The translations under genes were made by a program, and so were the position numbers. Below the pieces are notes generated by a model. The model was given only the letters and a program-made list of their open reading frames with translations. It did not search any database and was not told the origin of the DNA. From contig JADJTG010000014.1 of the NCBI GenBank assembly GCA_016711285.1, positions 1 to 64,000 of the forward strand: 64,000 nt of DNA, read 5' to 3'. The stretch is from Sphingobacteriales bacterium (GTDB lineage: Bacteria > Bacteroidota > Bacteroidia > Chitinophagales > UBA2359). Shown here piece after piece: positions 1 to 9,723 of this stretch (position 1 is the stretch's first letter; the number at the start of each line of letters is the position of its first letter).

Positions 1-34
1 TGACCAAAGCAGGTGTTAATATCTATACCTTCTT

Positions 35-524
35 TTACCTTATCCGTGCGCCCGTGTAGAGCCTGCCGCAATACGCTTTTGTTTTCTTCTGTATTATACA
101 GCATAAAAATTCCGTATCGCCTGTTTTATATCCAAATACTTGCTTAGATCCCGAACTTCTTTGATTCATTTTACCCAATTTTTTATCTGCCAGCGTTGCT
201 CCATTGTAAAGTGTCAAAATTTGTAAGGTATCGCTGCTTATATTTCCTTTGAATAAACGGTATCTTTAAAGTTTGCAAAATATAAGGGCGTTCGGGATTA
301 TAATATATATCGTAGCCTTCGGTGTTCAGATAAATCGTATCGCTTTCGGCAATTACGGTGGCTTCCACAATCATATCGTATTGGTTGAGTTCGGTGATAA
401 ACGCCGCTTTGGTGCTGTCGTTTTCAAGGCACACCGAGCGTTTTTTATGCTGATTACTCACCCCGCAACATTGTGCCTGCGCAATGGAGGTACCTTATCC
501 AGCAGCCCACACAAAAAACAACAC
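35..524 (-). pseudogene. Broken gene for a small secreted protein of unknown function
   Basis: Two minus-strand pieces, 461-183 and 217-35, overlap in different frames and read as one protein if a one-base indel is allowed near 220-240. Reading further upstream, a GTG at 522-524 would begin a short hydrophobic stretch that looks like a signal peptide, and a second frameshift near 495 would join it to the rest. The mature part has many Tyr and Ile residues and the stretch DTIYLNTEGYDIYY. I do not recognise the family. It could be a real pseudogene or an intact gene with sequencing indels; the high density of indels in the first 5 kb favours the second. Confidence 0.35.
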
Positions 525-727
525 TATTTGTTTTATATTTATTATCAATAGATTTTGCATATTTATATTGTTTAATAAAAATTTATTCAAAAAACCGCAC
601 AATTGTTTTACAAAGCTAAGAGATTGTTTTAACATTGCCGTAACAGAATCTTATAAAATTTATTATTTAAGATAGCCTGCCGATAGTTTTTAATCATCAT
701 CAAAAATATTGTTCCTTTGTTTTTTTT

Positions 728-2165
728 ATGTGGATAATGATAATTGCTCTTGGCGTTGTTATATTATATGTGTGCTGTTTGATGATATTTTTCATCTACT
801 CTTTATCTTTATTGCATTTAACCCGCCATTTTATTCGCGCACTGCCTCTGTTTCTTCTCCCTCCCCCCTTTGCTGAGCTTTGCCGCATATTACCATTCAA
901 TTGCCGATTTACAACGAAGGTGCTTTGGCGACACGACTCCTGCAACATATCGCTGCTTTTGATTATCCAAAAGAAAAACTGCATATCCAAATTTTAGACG
1001 ACTCCACCGACATTTTTACTACTGCTCTTTGCACTCAACAGGCGGCACAACTCCTACAAAGAGGTTTTGTGCCGGAGCACCTGCACCCTCACCGCAAAGG
1101 ATTTAAAGCGGGAGCATTGCGGGCGGCGCGTTGCCTGCGGCACAGGGCGAACTCATCGCTATTTTTGATGCTGATTTTATACCTGCTCTGATTGGCTGCG
1201 CTTTGTGCCTTATTTTCAGCAGTACCCGCAATTGGGTATGCTCAAACGCGTTGGTCGCATCTCATGGCTCTGCTTCGTGGCTCCCCCGGGTTTTGCCTTT
1301 GCCTTAGATGCCTGCTTTACTTTGGAACAAAGCGGCAGACAGGAGGCAGGGCATTTTATTAATTTTAATGGCACTGCCGGTATGTGGCGCAAAAGTTGTA
1401 TCGTCGCAGCCGGCAATTGGAGTAGCGATACCCTCGCCGAAGATTTAGATTTGAGCTATCGCGCTCAGTTGCAGGGCTGGCAAATGCGGTATGTTCCCGA
1501 TATTCAGGTAGCCGCCGAACTACCCGCGAATTGAGTGCGCTGCGTTCGCAGCAATTTCGCTGGAACAAAGGAGGTGCGGAAAACTTTGTGAAATTGTTGC
1601 CTTCGCTCTGGAAAAATAAACAAGTGTCTTGGCAAAACAAAATACAAGGTACTTTGCATTTGGGCGGGAGCACTTTGTTTGCAGTGCTGTGGCTGCTCAC
1701 AATATGCAATATTTTGCTGGTATTTTTAAAACCGCTCGTACCTGCCATTGCTCCCATTTTACAATTTAGTTCTTTTTTTAGCGTCACTACTTTGCTCTAT
1801 GCCTTTTGTTATGCACAAATGTATCGCTGCGACCCACAGCCGCGCCGTTCTTTTTTGAGTTTGTTTGTGATGTTTTCGGTGATGTTTTTGGGGCTGTCGT
1901 GGTACAATACGGGTGCGGTATGGCAGGGTTGGCGCGGCATCAAAACGCCTTTTGCGCACCCCAAAAGCAGTGATAGCACAGGCTACGTTTTTACAGTACC
2001 GTACTTTTATTGCATATAAAGGAGAATATTCAATGCTGCTGCTATTGTTGGCAGCATTGGCGGCGGCTTATTACCAACAAGATTATGTAGCGTTGCCGTT
2101 TTTGATGTTGGCGGCGGCGGGCTATGCACTTGCGCTCTGCTTGGCGTGGAACGAAAGAAGAGTTA
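728..2165 (+). pseudogene. GT2 glycosyltransferase (cellulose-synthase-like), broken by several frameshifts
   Basis: This is a processive-type family 2 glycosyltransferase of the inner membrane. Pieces in changing frames (728-997, 880-1191, about 1110-1180, 1205-1534, 1531-2019, then about 1960-2165) give the expected order: an N-terminal membrane segment, QLPIYNEG, LDDSTD, HRKGFKAGAL, IAIFDADF, NGTAGMWR, EDLDLSYRAQLQGW and the acceptor motif QQFRW, followed by membrane helices and a Leu/Ala-rich C-terminal helix. Together they give about 480 residues, the usual length of Bacteroidota members. At least five indels are needed, so either the gene is dead or the sequence is poor here. A strong hairpin follows directly. 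The exact polymer cannot be deduced. Confidence 0.7.
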
Positions 2166-2206
2166 AAAAGGAGGCTTCGCCAGGAAATTCAGCGAAGCCT
2201 CCTTTT
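2166..2206. terminator. Bidirectional terminator between GT2 gene and rpsP
   Basis: There is a perfect 15-bp inverted repeat, 2166-2180 with 2192-2206, and an 11-nt loop. The core arms read GGAGGCTTCGC / GCGAAGCCTCC and are flanked by A4 and T4. It lies between convergent genes and can serve both. Confidence 0.85.
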
Positions 2207-2249
2207 ATAGAAAAAAAAACTACAATTTTGTTTTTATCCCCAAATGCTA

Positions 2250-2829
2250 CTATTCCGCAGCACTGCTTTCTTCGGCAGGGGTATCGGCAACAATATCAGC
2301 GGCAGGTTCTTCAATCGGCGCAGCAGCTACTTCCAAAATATTAGCGGCAGGTTCTTCAACCGGCGCAGCAGCTACTTCCAAAGCTTTTTTGGCTTCGGCG
2401 GCTCTTTGGTTGCGTTTTTCTACTTCGGCAGCATCTTGTTTGCCCAATTGCTGCTGACGGCTATCTTTGAGCGTTTGGATACGGTTTTGGATTTTTGCAC
2501 TTCTGTCGGCGATGAATTTTGAAAAATTGGCATCGGCTTGCTCTTGTGTCAAAGCACCTTTGCTCACACCACGTTGCAAGTGTTTTTTGTACAACACACC
2601 TGTATAAGACAAAATAGCCTGTACGGTATCGGTGGGCTGTGCGCCATTTGCAACCAACGCAAAGCAGCATCTACATCTAATTCAATAGTAGCGGGCTGTG
2701 TGTTAGGGTTGTAATAGCCTACACGCTCAATAAAAGCACCATCGCGGGGGGGAACGCGCATCGGCGGCTACAATGTGATAAAAGGTTTTCTTTTTCTTCC
2801 GTGTCTTTGAAGACGTAATTTAACCGCAT
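2250..2829 (-). CDS. rpsP: 30S ribosomal protein S16 with long C-terminal tail (frameshifted)
   Basis: S16 is a small-subunit ribosomal protein needed for 30S assembly. Reading from an ATG at 2827-2829 the family sequence appears in pieces: LRLQRHGRK, then DGAFIERVGYYNPNTQPATIELDVDAALRWLQ in two parts, then NGAQPTDTVQAILSYTG. A tail of about 90 residues rich in Ala, Glu and Lys with repeated EVAAAP.EEPAA blocks follows, as is usual in Bacteroidota S16. Four indels are needed: near 2825, in a T run near 2787, in a C7 run near 2747, and in an A run near 2650. Four independent inactivations of an essential gene are implausible, so these are best read as sequencing errors. Confidence 0.88.
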
Positions 2830-3093
2830 AAAAAATTGTTTTTTTTTTAAAATTGTTTAATAAATAAACGTTTCAGTTCCAAACTGATGAACAGGTAACT
2901 GAATTTCGGAGCGCAAAGATATATTTTTTATTTTAACTTTAAAAGCACAGATTTATATTATTTTTAAAAAACACAAAATAATCACTGTGCCGCTTATTTT
3001 ATATATCAATAAATCCTTTTCGCTTTTTAAAATTCAAAATCTATGCTTTAATTTGCATATCTTTACCTTTGTATTTTTATATTTTAATTTCAG
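2830..3093. promoter_or_regulatory. Divergent AT-rich promoter region of rpsP and the M42 peptidase
   Basis: These 264 bases separate two divergent genes and contain no ORF. They are strongly AT-rich with several T and A runs, as expected for Bacteroidota promoters. I could not assign individual -33/-7 elements with confidence. Confidence 0.4.
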
Positions 3094-4184
3094 ATGAAAA
3101 AAAATCTGTCATTTTTTGACGAAGCCGCACGGCGGTTTTTATACGAATATCTCAACAATCCTTCGCCTACCAGCCACGAGGCGAAAGGGCAGCAAATTTG
3201 GTTGAATTATATGCAACGCTATACGCAAAAGCAACACTGCGATGCTTATGGTACTGCTTACGGCATTATCAACCCCGACAACGACTATAAAGTGGTGATA
3301 GAAGCACATGCTGACGAAATTTCGTGGATGGTGCATTATATCAGCGACAATGGTTTGATATATGTGCTGCGCAATGGCGGTATGGATCATCAGATTGCAC
3401 CCTCCAAACGGGTGTTTATTCATACGCCCAAAGGAAAAGTAGAGGGGGTTTTTGGTTATCTGCCATTCATTTGCGCGATGCCGCCAAAGAAGAAAGCCCC
3501 AAAGTGAGCAACCTCACCATTGATTGCGGCTGCGACTCGCGGCAGGAAGTGGAAGATTTGGGCGTACATATTGGCTGCGTGGTCACTTATCAAGATGAAC
3601 TCACCGAACTCAACGGCGGCAGGTATTTTTGCGGCAGGGCTGTGGACAACCGCATTGGCGGCTTTATGATTGCGCAAGTGGCGCGGCTTTTGCACGAAAA
3701 CAAGATAAAATTGCCTTACAGCCTCTATGTCGTAAATTCGGTGCAGGAAGAAGTGGGCTTGCGCGGAGCACAAATGATCGCTCAATACCTGCAACCCGAT
3801 GTGGCACTTGTCACCGATGTGGCGCACGATACTACTACTCCGATGATTAGCAAAACCGAAAAGGGCGATTTTGCCTGCGGCAAAGGGACTATGCTGGCGT
3901 ATGCTCCGGCAGTACATAATAAATTGTTGAATTTAATCATCGAAACGGCTCAGGAACAAAATCTGCCTTTTCAGCGAGAAGCAGTTTCGCGGAGTACCGG
4001 CACAGATACCGATGCTATTGCATACAGCGGAAAAGGTGTAGTGTCGGCTTTGTTGTCGCTGCCTTTGCGCTACATGCACACCACCGTAGAAATGGCGCAC
4101 CGCGATGATATTGAAAACACCATTAAACTGATGTATTATACTTTATTAAAAATTCAGTATCGCCACGATTTTAAGTATTTTTAA
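3094..4184 (+). CDS. M42 family metallo-aminopeptidase (one frameshift)
   Basis: This is a cytosolic di-metal aminopeptidase of the glutamyl-aminopeptidase/TET type. Fragment 3094-3507 carries the N-terminal fold and the first metal ligands (VIEAHADE). The second frame, from about 3450 to 4184, carries AVDNRIGG (bridging Asp), NSVQEEVGLRGA (catalytic Glu pair), LVTDVAHDT (Asp ligand) and the C-terminal HTTVEMAH (His ligand). All metal-binding residues are present when the frames are joined near 3448-3456, where GVFG should continue as WLSAIHLRDAA. The total is about 362 residues, normal for M42. The start ATG is preceded by an AT-rich leader. Function is inferred from the family; substrate preference is unknown. 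Confidence 0.85.
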
Positions 4185-4251
4185 AAATCAAATATTTGCT
4201 GAATAATAAAAATATACCTGTAAAATTTAACATATAAATAACATTTTTTTC

Positions 4252-4911
4252 ATGAAATTTTTTATTGATACTGCCAATGTGGCGCATATCCGACAAGCAC
4301 TGGATTTAGGTATTTTGGACGGCGTAACTACCAACCCTTCGCTGATGGCGAAAGAGGGCATCAAAGGTGAACGCGCCGTATTGCAACACTACAAAACCAT
4401 TGCCGACTTGCTCGGTGACGGCGATGTAAGTGCAGAAGTACTCGCCACCGACTACGAAGGCATCGTGCGCGAAGGTGAAACACTCGCCGAAATTGCGGAT
4501 AATATTGTCGTAAAAGTGCCGATGATTAAAGACGGCATCAAGGCGATTCGCTATTTTTACGGAGCAGGGCATACGCACCAATTGTACGCTTGTTTTCTCG
4601 GCAGGACAGGCTATTTTGGCTGCCAAAGCGAGGTTACTTATGTGTCGCCTTTTATCGGGCGCATTGACGACAGCAACTGGGACGGCGTACAACTCATTGA
4701 GCAAATTGCGGGTATTTATACCACTCACGGCATCGCCACCGAAATTTTGGCAGCTTCCATTCGCAACCCGCTTCATATTATTCGTTCTTTTGAAGTAGGT
4801 GCTGATGTGGTTACTTGTCCTTTGGATTCTATTATGGGCTTGCTCAAACACCCGCTTACAGACATCGGATTGGCGAAATTTTTGGAAGATGCCCAGAAAA
4901 TGAAGGATTAA
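4252..4911 (+). CDS. Transaldolase / fructose-6-phosphate aldolase-type (short TalC family)
   Basis: This is a class I aldolase of the pentose phosphate pathway, in the short (about 220 aa) transaldolase family. Visible motifs are FIDTANV at the start, DGVTTNPSL, the Schiff-base lysine in NIVVKVPM (about residue 86), TYVSPFIGRIDD and GADVVTCPL. Between about residues 101 and 126 the frame is wrong although the ORF stays open: the +1 frame of 4553-4628 reads FTEQGIRTNCTLVFSAGQ, then AILAAKA, which is the canonical family sequence. An extra T at 4553-4557 and a lost base near 4628-4632 therefore compensate each other. The displayed ORF is open, but this core strand is mistranslated. The sequence cannot settle transaldolase versus F6P aldolase activity. 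Confidence 0.88.
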   Translation: MKFFIDTANVAHIRQALDLGILDGVTTNPSLMAKEGIKGERAVLQHYKTIADLLGDGDVSAEVLATDYEGIVREGETLAEIADNIVVKVPMIKDGIKAIRYFYGAGHTHQLYACFLGRTGYFGCQSEVTYVSPFIGRIDDSNWDGVQLIEQIAGIYTTHGIATEILAASIRNPLHIIRSFEVGADVVTCPLDSIMGLLKHPLTDIGLAKFLEDAQKMKD

Positions 4912-4978
4912 TCTATCACTTTTTATAAAAAAGATGAAGTATTTCGCAAAAGGCAGTACTCCATTTTTTTGCAGCACA

Positions 4979-5944
4979 TTAGAGACTACCCGACAGTGGC
5001 AGTGATGGTGCTTTTAGACGCTCTGATATACTCGGGTTTTGCTCTTGTTTGCGATGCTGAATAGTAGTAGTTTCATTTTTTTTTGATTCATCCAGATCTT
5101 TCAAATTTCCATAACCTACATTGGTTTTTGCGCCTACGCCGAAGTCTTTGAGGATATTAATAAACAAATTTCTGATTTTTGCTTCATCAAGTTCCAACTC
5201 TTTCGGTATCGTTTCGGGTATTTGAAACGGAAAGCAAATTATCACTTCGGGTAGTATTTTTAAAAAAGCCACTGGTACAGGATTTTTCAAGAGTGCTTCT
5301 TCGTAGCTTTTGTCTTTGTGAATATGCGGTGTAATGGCATCAGTACCCAATATTTTACCCGCCGCATCGCCCTGTTCTAAATAAGCATCTAAAAAAATAA
5401 AGCGTTCATACAAAGGCACTTGTATTGCTTTGTCTTTGTTGTTTTGCTTCAAAATTTTTCCTTCAAAAATATACTGTTCCCAAGCAATAACTTGTTGCTT
5501 TTTTTGCTCAGAATTGGCTTCTTGCCCTTGTAAATAGTCATAGATATATTCATTTTTTGCTCGTTTGATGTTTTCGGGGGTAGTGGGGTCGCTATCCCAT
5601 TTTGGGAAGGCGGAGCGCAAAATACCCTTTACGCTGCTGCCGGGCAGGTAGGGTAAGCCCGTAGTGTGGTCAAAACTAAGTCCGAGTTTTAGTTCGCCCT
5701 CTGCTTTTATTTCGTGGGCGTAGCCTGCACCCATCAACAAGCCAGGGTAGGTGGTTTCCATACGAAGCAGGATTAAGCCTTTGCTCGCTTTGTAAAGTGG
5801 TTCTACTACAAAAGGAGTGTTTGTAATATTCTTATTCTTTTTTTCAAAGTTAGCTACCGCTTCATCTATAATAACTTTATCTAGATTCGTTAAGTTGAAA
5901 TATTCGCGGTAGTAGTACCAGCCGATGTTTGTGTTTGTGTTCAT
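4979..5944 (-). CDS. cmr6: Type III-B CRISPR RAMP protein Cmr6
   Basis: Cmr6 is a Cas7-like subunit that caps the crRNA 3' side of the Cmr effector complex. The 321-residue protein shows GLPYLPGSSVKGILRSAF near residues 96-113, the typical RAMP strand-loop, and GVGAKTNVGYGNL near residues 270-282, the glycine-rich Cmr6 C-terminal motif. A low-complexity basic tail follows. The start ATG overlaps the end of cmr5 by 4 bp, so the two are translationally coupled. It is the last gene of the minus-strand cmr operon and faces the transaldolase gene 68 bp away. Confidence 0.93.
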   Translation of the reverse strand: MNTNTNIGWYYYREYFNLTNLDKVIIDEAVANFEKKNKNITNTPFVVEPLYKASKGLILLRMETTYPGLLMGAGYAHEIKAEGELKLGLSFDHTTGLPYLPGSSVKGILRSAFPKWDSDPTTPENIKRAKNEYIYDYLQGQEANSEQKKQQVIAWEQYIFEGKILKQNNKDKAIQVPLYERFIFLDAYLEQGDAAGKILGTDAITPHIHKDKSYEEALLKNPVPVAFLKILPEVIICFPFQIPETIPKELELDEAKIRNLFINILKDFGVGAKTNVGYGNLKDLDESKKNETTTIQHRKQEQNPSISERLKAPSLPLSGSL

Positions 5945-6342
5945 AAGTTATCGTTTTTTGAGGTGAGAGAAAAGGTACGTATGGCTCTTTTGAGTGCCAC
6001 CGAAGCATCTAATATTTCTTCTTCTTTGGCAAAGTTGGGTTCGCTGCATAAAATGTCTCTAATCCAATGATTATAGCTGGTTTTAGACGATACTACTTTG
6101 TATATCAATTCCAAGATGTACTTTCGGTTACCATCGCCTTTGTTTTCATTGTTGTAATAAACGGCGAAGGTGCTGCGCATACCGAGTTGTATCGCCATGG
6201 GACCAAACTGCGAGAGGTAGCTCTCGTAAATGCCTTTGATTTCGTTTCCTTCATAAATACCGTACAAACTGTTATTGGGCTTGGCGGCTTCCTCCAATAA
6301 TTTTATGGCTGTAGGAATAAAATCGTTGATTCGTGTGTCCAT
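5941..6342 (-). CDS. cmr5: Type III-B CRISPR small subunit Cmr5
   Basis: Cmr5 (Cas11-type) is the small helical filament subunit of the Cmr complex and contacts target RNA and neighbouring backbone subunits. The 133-residue length, predicted all-helical content and the GIYESYLSQFGPMAIQLG pattern match the family. It sits 3 bp after cmr4 and overlaps cmr6 by 4 bp. Assignment rests on size, helical pattern and position as much as on motifs. Confidence 0.88.
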   Translation of the reverse strand: MDTRINDFIPTAIKLLEEAAKPNNSLYGIYEGNEIKGIYESYLSQFGPMAIQLGMRSTFAVYYNNENKGDGNRKYILELIYKVVSSKTSYNHWIRDILCSEPNFAKEEEILDASVALKRAIRTFSLTSKNDNL

Positions 6343-6345
6343 AAG

Positions 6346-7152
6346 TTATGCTTGGGAGTTTTGAGGTGAAGAAATTTGTTTAAGTTCGCAGAAACCATAG
6401 CCAACGGTGGCATTTGCTCCTATCTGAATAGGCTCGTTGCTTTTGAATATATCGTGCAGTTGTTCTGCCGCTATAAAAAAGCCAAAATAGCTCTGGCGCG
6501 GCACTACTTCTTCATAAAAGAGGTTTTTGCTCATACCATTTTCTAAGTGGTTGCGCGAAATAATGGGCAAGCGCGACACAATTTCTTTAAAATTATCGGA
6601 GTGCATCAATACCAATTTATTGCCCAATATATCGGCTGCGCTGATATTGTGTTGCTGTTGCTGTAATACAATAAGATGCGATTCTATATTAGCACCTTGC
6701 AGGGAGATATCATCTGTAATGGGCTTGTTTTTTTCTACGCTTACATCTGTTTGTATTTTGATATGATTCAAATCAACTTTAAAACGCTGCAAATCTTCGT
6801 TTAGCTCCTTCAAAATTTCGGTGCTAGTAACGTTGAAATAGTGCGCCATATTGCTGCGCATAGGATAACTGAGTAAGCGGGCAGGGAAAAAAATATGCGA
6901 ACCCGGTTGACGGGAGGAGGTATCGTCGTTGCCGTTATTTTTATTGCCAAAAATGGTGTTAATGTCTGCTTCCTTTACTTTTTGTGCTTCTGCCCAAACG
7001 CGAAAAGCACCTTTGATACTGGAACTGTGAATTATGGGATAGTTGGTGAGAGGGTCGCGCTGCACAATATTATCCACAATGCCATAAGAAGATTGACCAC
7101 TGCCCACATGCATATTGGTGAGGCTGCGTAATACGAAAAAATGATATTTCAT
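6346..7152 (-). CDS. cmr4: Type III-B CRISPR backbone RAMP protein Cmr4 (Cas7)
   Basis: Cmr4 forms the Cas7 backbone that binds crRNA and cuts target RNA every six nucleotides. The 268-residue protein has the family opening LRSLTNMHVGSGQSSYGIVD (the crRNA-binding GSG region), then IIHSSSIKGAFR near residue 40, and the C-terminal glycine-rich loop IGANATVGYGFCELK. The Asp in YGIVDNIVQRD lies in the region that carries the catalytic aspartate in characterised Cmr4. The gene lies 13 bp after cmr3 and 3 bp before cmr5. Confidence 0.93.
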   Translation of the reverse strand: MKYHFFVLRSLTNMHVGSGQSSYGIVDNIVQRDPLTNYPIIHSSSIKGAFRVWAEAQKVKEADINTIFGNKNNGNDDTSSRQPGSHIFFPARLLSYPMRSNMAHYFNVTSTEILKELNEDLQRFKVDLNHIKIQTDVSVEKNKPITDDISLQGANIESHLIVLQQQQHNISAADILGNKLVLMHSDNFKEIVSRLPIISRNHLENGMSKNLFYEEVVPRQSYFGFFIAAEQLHDIFKSNEPIQIGANATVGYGFCELKQISSPQNSQA

Positions 7153-7165
7153 AAGAGATTAATTT

Positions 7166-8261
7166 TTAATTGTTTTTTTGAGAAGGTGAAATGATGATGT
7201 ATCGGTTAAAGCCTACTGTAGGCAGCTTATTGAAATTCAAAAATTGTGCAAATGCTTCACAGTTTTTTTGTTCAGAAAAATAAAAAACAGAACCCCTTTG
7301 CAGCACGGTGTATAGCGTTTTGGTAGGCTGTAGGTTAGCCTGTGCATCACCCCGTTTGGTGCGATTGTAGTAGTTTTGGGTTTGTTCTATACTACTGCGC
7401 AAATGCCTGAATTCGGCAGTTGAAGCAATGGCAAAGTCGGCGGCGGGCTGTGTCTCTGTTTTGGGCAGCAAGGTATCCGACAATAGCAGTAATTTATGCA
7501 GGTTCGGGTGGCTGTATGCCTGATAGTCGGGTTTTTCAATGGTAGCCTCAGTGACTGTTATTTCAAATAATTTGCGGTCGCCACCGATGTGTAAGTAATA
7601 CTTTTTGGAGAGATCGTCGATGCTTGCTGTGGTTTTCATCACTATCCCAAAAGCCCATTCTTTTGCCAAGGTATAATATTGTGTTTTAAAAAAGCCCTCC
7701 TCCCCTTGCTGGTTTTTATTGGCAGCAAAATTACCTATCTGGATAGCTTCTTTAAAAATTTTGTCGTGTTCAACTGTTTTTCCTTGTTGCGAACCATAAA
7801 GTGGCTCATAATGTTCCTTGCTGTTGTAGCCTTTGAGGTAGTAAATAGCCGTGCCGTCTATTTGCTTCAAACCAAATGAATGGTTCCAAGCATCAAAAGG
7901 CAGCACAAAAAAATGCTTCTCCCTGCGCATTGAGCAGAAAAACCTCCGACACCGATTGAATCGCTCCGAAGGAATTTTCCTGATTAAGGTTAAAACTCTT
8001 TGCCCCGATGAGTGCTGCTGCCTGGTCTTTATCTTGTATTTTATTGTCTTTAAAAACGGCTGCTGCTGCTACATTTTTTAAAAAAAAGTAGCGCAAACTG
8101 CCCAGCAGCGTAGTAGGCGAAGGAAAAGGAGAGGAGTGCAAAAAGTAATTGGCGGTTTCGGCTTCTTTTTCTTCTTCGTTCATAGCCCGCATACGGCGAT
8201 TTTCTGTACCAAAAAAATAGCGGTCTAAGGGTTTAATTTTGAACAGGTATTGCTTCGTCAT
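7166..8261 (-). CDS. cmr3: Type III-B CRISPR protein Cmr3 (Cas5-like), one homopolymer frameshift
   Basis: Cmr3 is the Cas5-like subunit that holds the 5' handle of the crRNA next to Cas10. The N-terminal part (8261-7893) has LDRYFFGTENR and the SSPFPSPTTLLGSLR motif typical of Cmr3. The rest (7930-7166) carries the C-terminal domain ending near LPTVGFNRYIIISP. The frames join at an A7 run (7911-7917, plus strand): with six bases the protein reads on as EAFFVLPFDAW, giving about 364 residues, the normal size. The start overlaps the end of cas10 by 29 bp. I regard the frameshift as a sequencing error because the other cmr genes are intact. Confidence 0.9.
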
Positions 8262-9717
8262 TTTTTAAAAATTTTAGGGTTCGTAAAATGGTATTCACTT
8301 GCAATGAAGTGCGGGTATTTTTTTCTGTCTTTTGGTGTAGTTCCAGGGTGAGGTCGCGGGCAGCGGCTACAAAAACCTCCTGTTCTTGTTTCATTTTATC
8401 TGACATCAAATAATGATTATCAAAATAAGCGGTGAGGCGAGTTCGGCGGTGTTCGCTATTCAAACAAGCATCGATGGTAACCTCGTCTTCCATAAATTTG
8501 TGGATAACAGATTGCAGGAGTTCCTTGTCTTTGTAGTTGTCGAGTAGCTTTATGAAATGCCTAAATTCTTTTTCCATACTCAATTCAATATCGCGCACTT
8601 GCCCGCTGTGTTGCAGCACTTGATATGCAAGGGCGTTTTTGCCCGACACCTTTTTGGCTTTCTCAAAAAGCAAGGAGTAAGACAACTGTAATGCCTCGTT
8701 CATCGGATATTTGTAGTAGGTGATAGACAAGCCAAAGGAGAGCGATAGCTTATTTTTGTTGTTTTCGTTTATATCATTAAAAGATTGATGAGAGTTTTTG
8801 TTAATAGTATCAATCAGTTCAAACACAGTTTTTCCTTCGTGGTTGCGCAGGGGTGCAAAACAGAGCAGGTCGTCGCCACCGATGTAGATGCACTTAGCAC
8901 CAAACTTGTTAATCTCCTCTGACAGCCCTACCGAATAGTCGGAAATTTTTTGGGATAAATTTTTTATGGCTCTTATATCTTCCCCTAAAGAGCCGATATA
9001 TTGTCCTAAATTATCACCATCGGCACGCAAAATAGCGATGTATTTACTGTGGGTGGGCAGGGTGGCTATCCAAATGTTTAGTAATTCATCTTCAGCATCT
9101 CTGTTCAATAATTTTTTCAAAGGGGCATCTAATTCATTATATTTCGCCTGTGCCGATATTTCAAGGATAGAGGGGAAGCCTTTTCTGCCTACTCCGTATG
9201 CTTTTTTGTTGAGTGCCTCAGCCATTTTCCAATTAAAAAGGTCGTCTATGGCAGCATCGGCACTGCGGGCGTAGTGGGGGTTGAGTTCGGCACAGTCGAG
9301 TAGGTGATTGAGGCGGTGGATAGGGCTTTTTTCTTTAAAATCTATGCTTTTCAACTGCTCTTCGCTCAATATTATTGGGTGTATTTGCACATAGCTTTTC
9401 AGGTGTTGCAAAGAAATATCAATATCCTTGCTCAATTTGTTTAAGGCGGGATCGATGATGTCTGTACGAGCGTTGATGCCCGTGTGCTTTTCGTCTAGTA
9501 TCATCAAGAGCCTATCGGGATAGATGCCCGCACCATCGGCAGGGGCTTGAGTGGGGGGCGTGGGCAGTATAATATCGCCGTACTTTTTGGCTTCGGCATA
9601 TAGGTACTCCATCAGTACCGAGAAAAAATAGCTCGACATCCATATTTCGCGGGTGCTGTGCGCTTTGAGCAGGGTTTTATAGATGGGACCTATGGTGAGG
9701 GCGAGGTAGTGTGACAT
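8233..9717 (-). CDS. cas10: Cas10 (Cmr2) signalling subunit, short form without HD nuclease domain
   Basis: This is the large subunit of the type III-B effector. Target RNA binding switches on its Palm cyclase. The protein is only 494 residues, against roughly 850-1000 for canonical Cmr2. It starts directly at the segment TREIWMSSYFFSVL that normally follows the HD domain, so no HD motif is present. Palm residues are intact: RADGDN at 232-236 and GGDD at 280-283. The established parallel is Bacteroides fragilis Cmr, whose Cas10 also lacks HD and joins ATP to S-adenosylmethionine to give SAM-AMP. The neighbouring CorA fits that product. Cyclic oligoadenylate synthesis cannot be ruled out from sequence. 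Confidence 0.92.
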   Translation of the reverse strand: MSHYLALTIGPIYKTLLKAHSTREIWMSSYFFSVLMEYLYAEAKKYGDIILPTPPTQAPADGAGIYPDRLLMILDEKHTGINARTDIIDPALNKLSKDIDISLQHLKSYVQIHPIILSEEQLKSIDFKEKSPIHRLNHLLDCAELNPHYARSADAAIDDLFNWKMAEALNKKAYGVGRKGFPSILEISAQAKYNELDAPLKKLLNRDAEDELLNIWIATLPTHSKYIAILRADGDNLGQYIGSLGEDIRAIKNLSQKISDYSVGLSEEINKFGAKCIYIGGDDLLCFAPLRNHEGKTVFELIDTINKNSHQSFNDINENNKNKLSLSFGLSITYYKYPMNEALQLSYSLLFEKAKKVSGKNALAYQVLQHSGQVRDIELSMEKEFRHFIKLLDNYKDKELLQSVIHKFMEDEVTIDACLNSEHRRTRLTAYFDNHYLMSDKMKQEQEVFVAAARDLTLELHQKTEKNTRTSLQVNTILRTLKFLKNDEAIPVQN

Positions 9718-9723
9718 ATTTTA

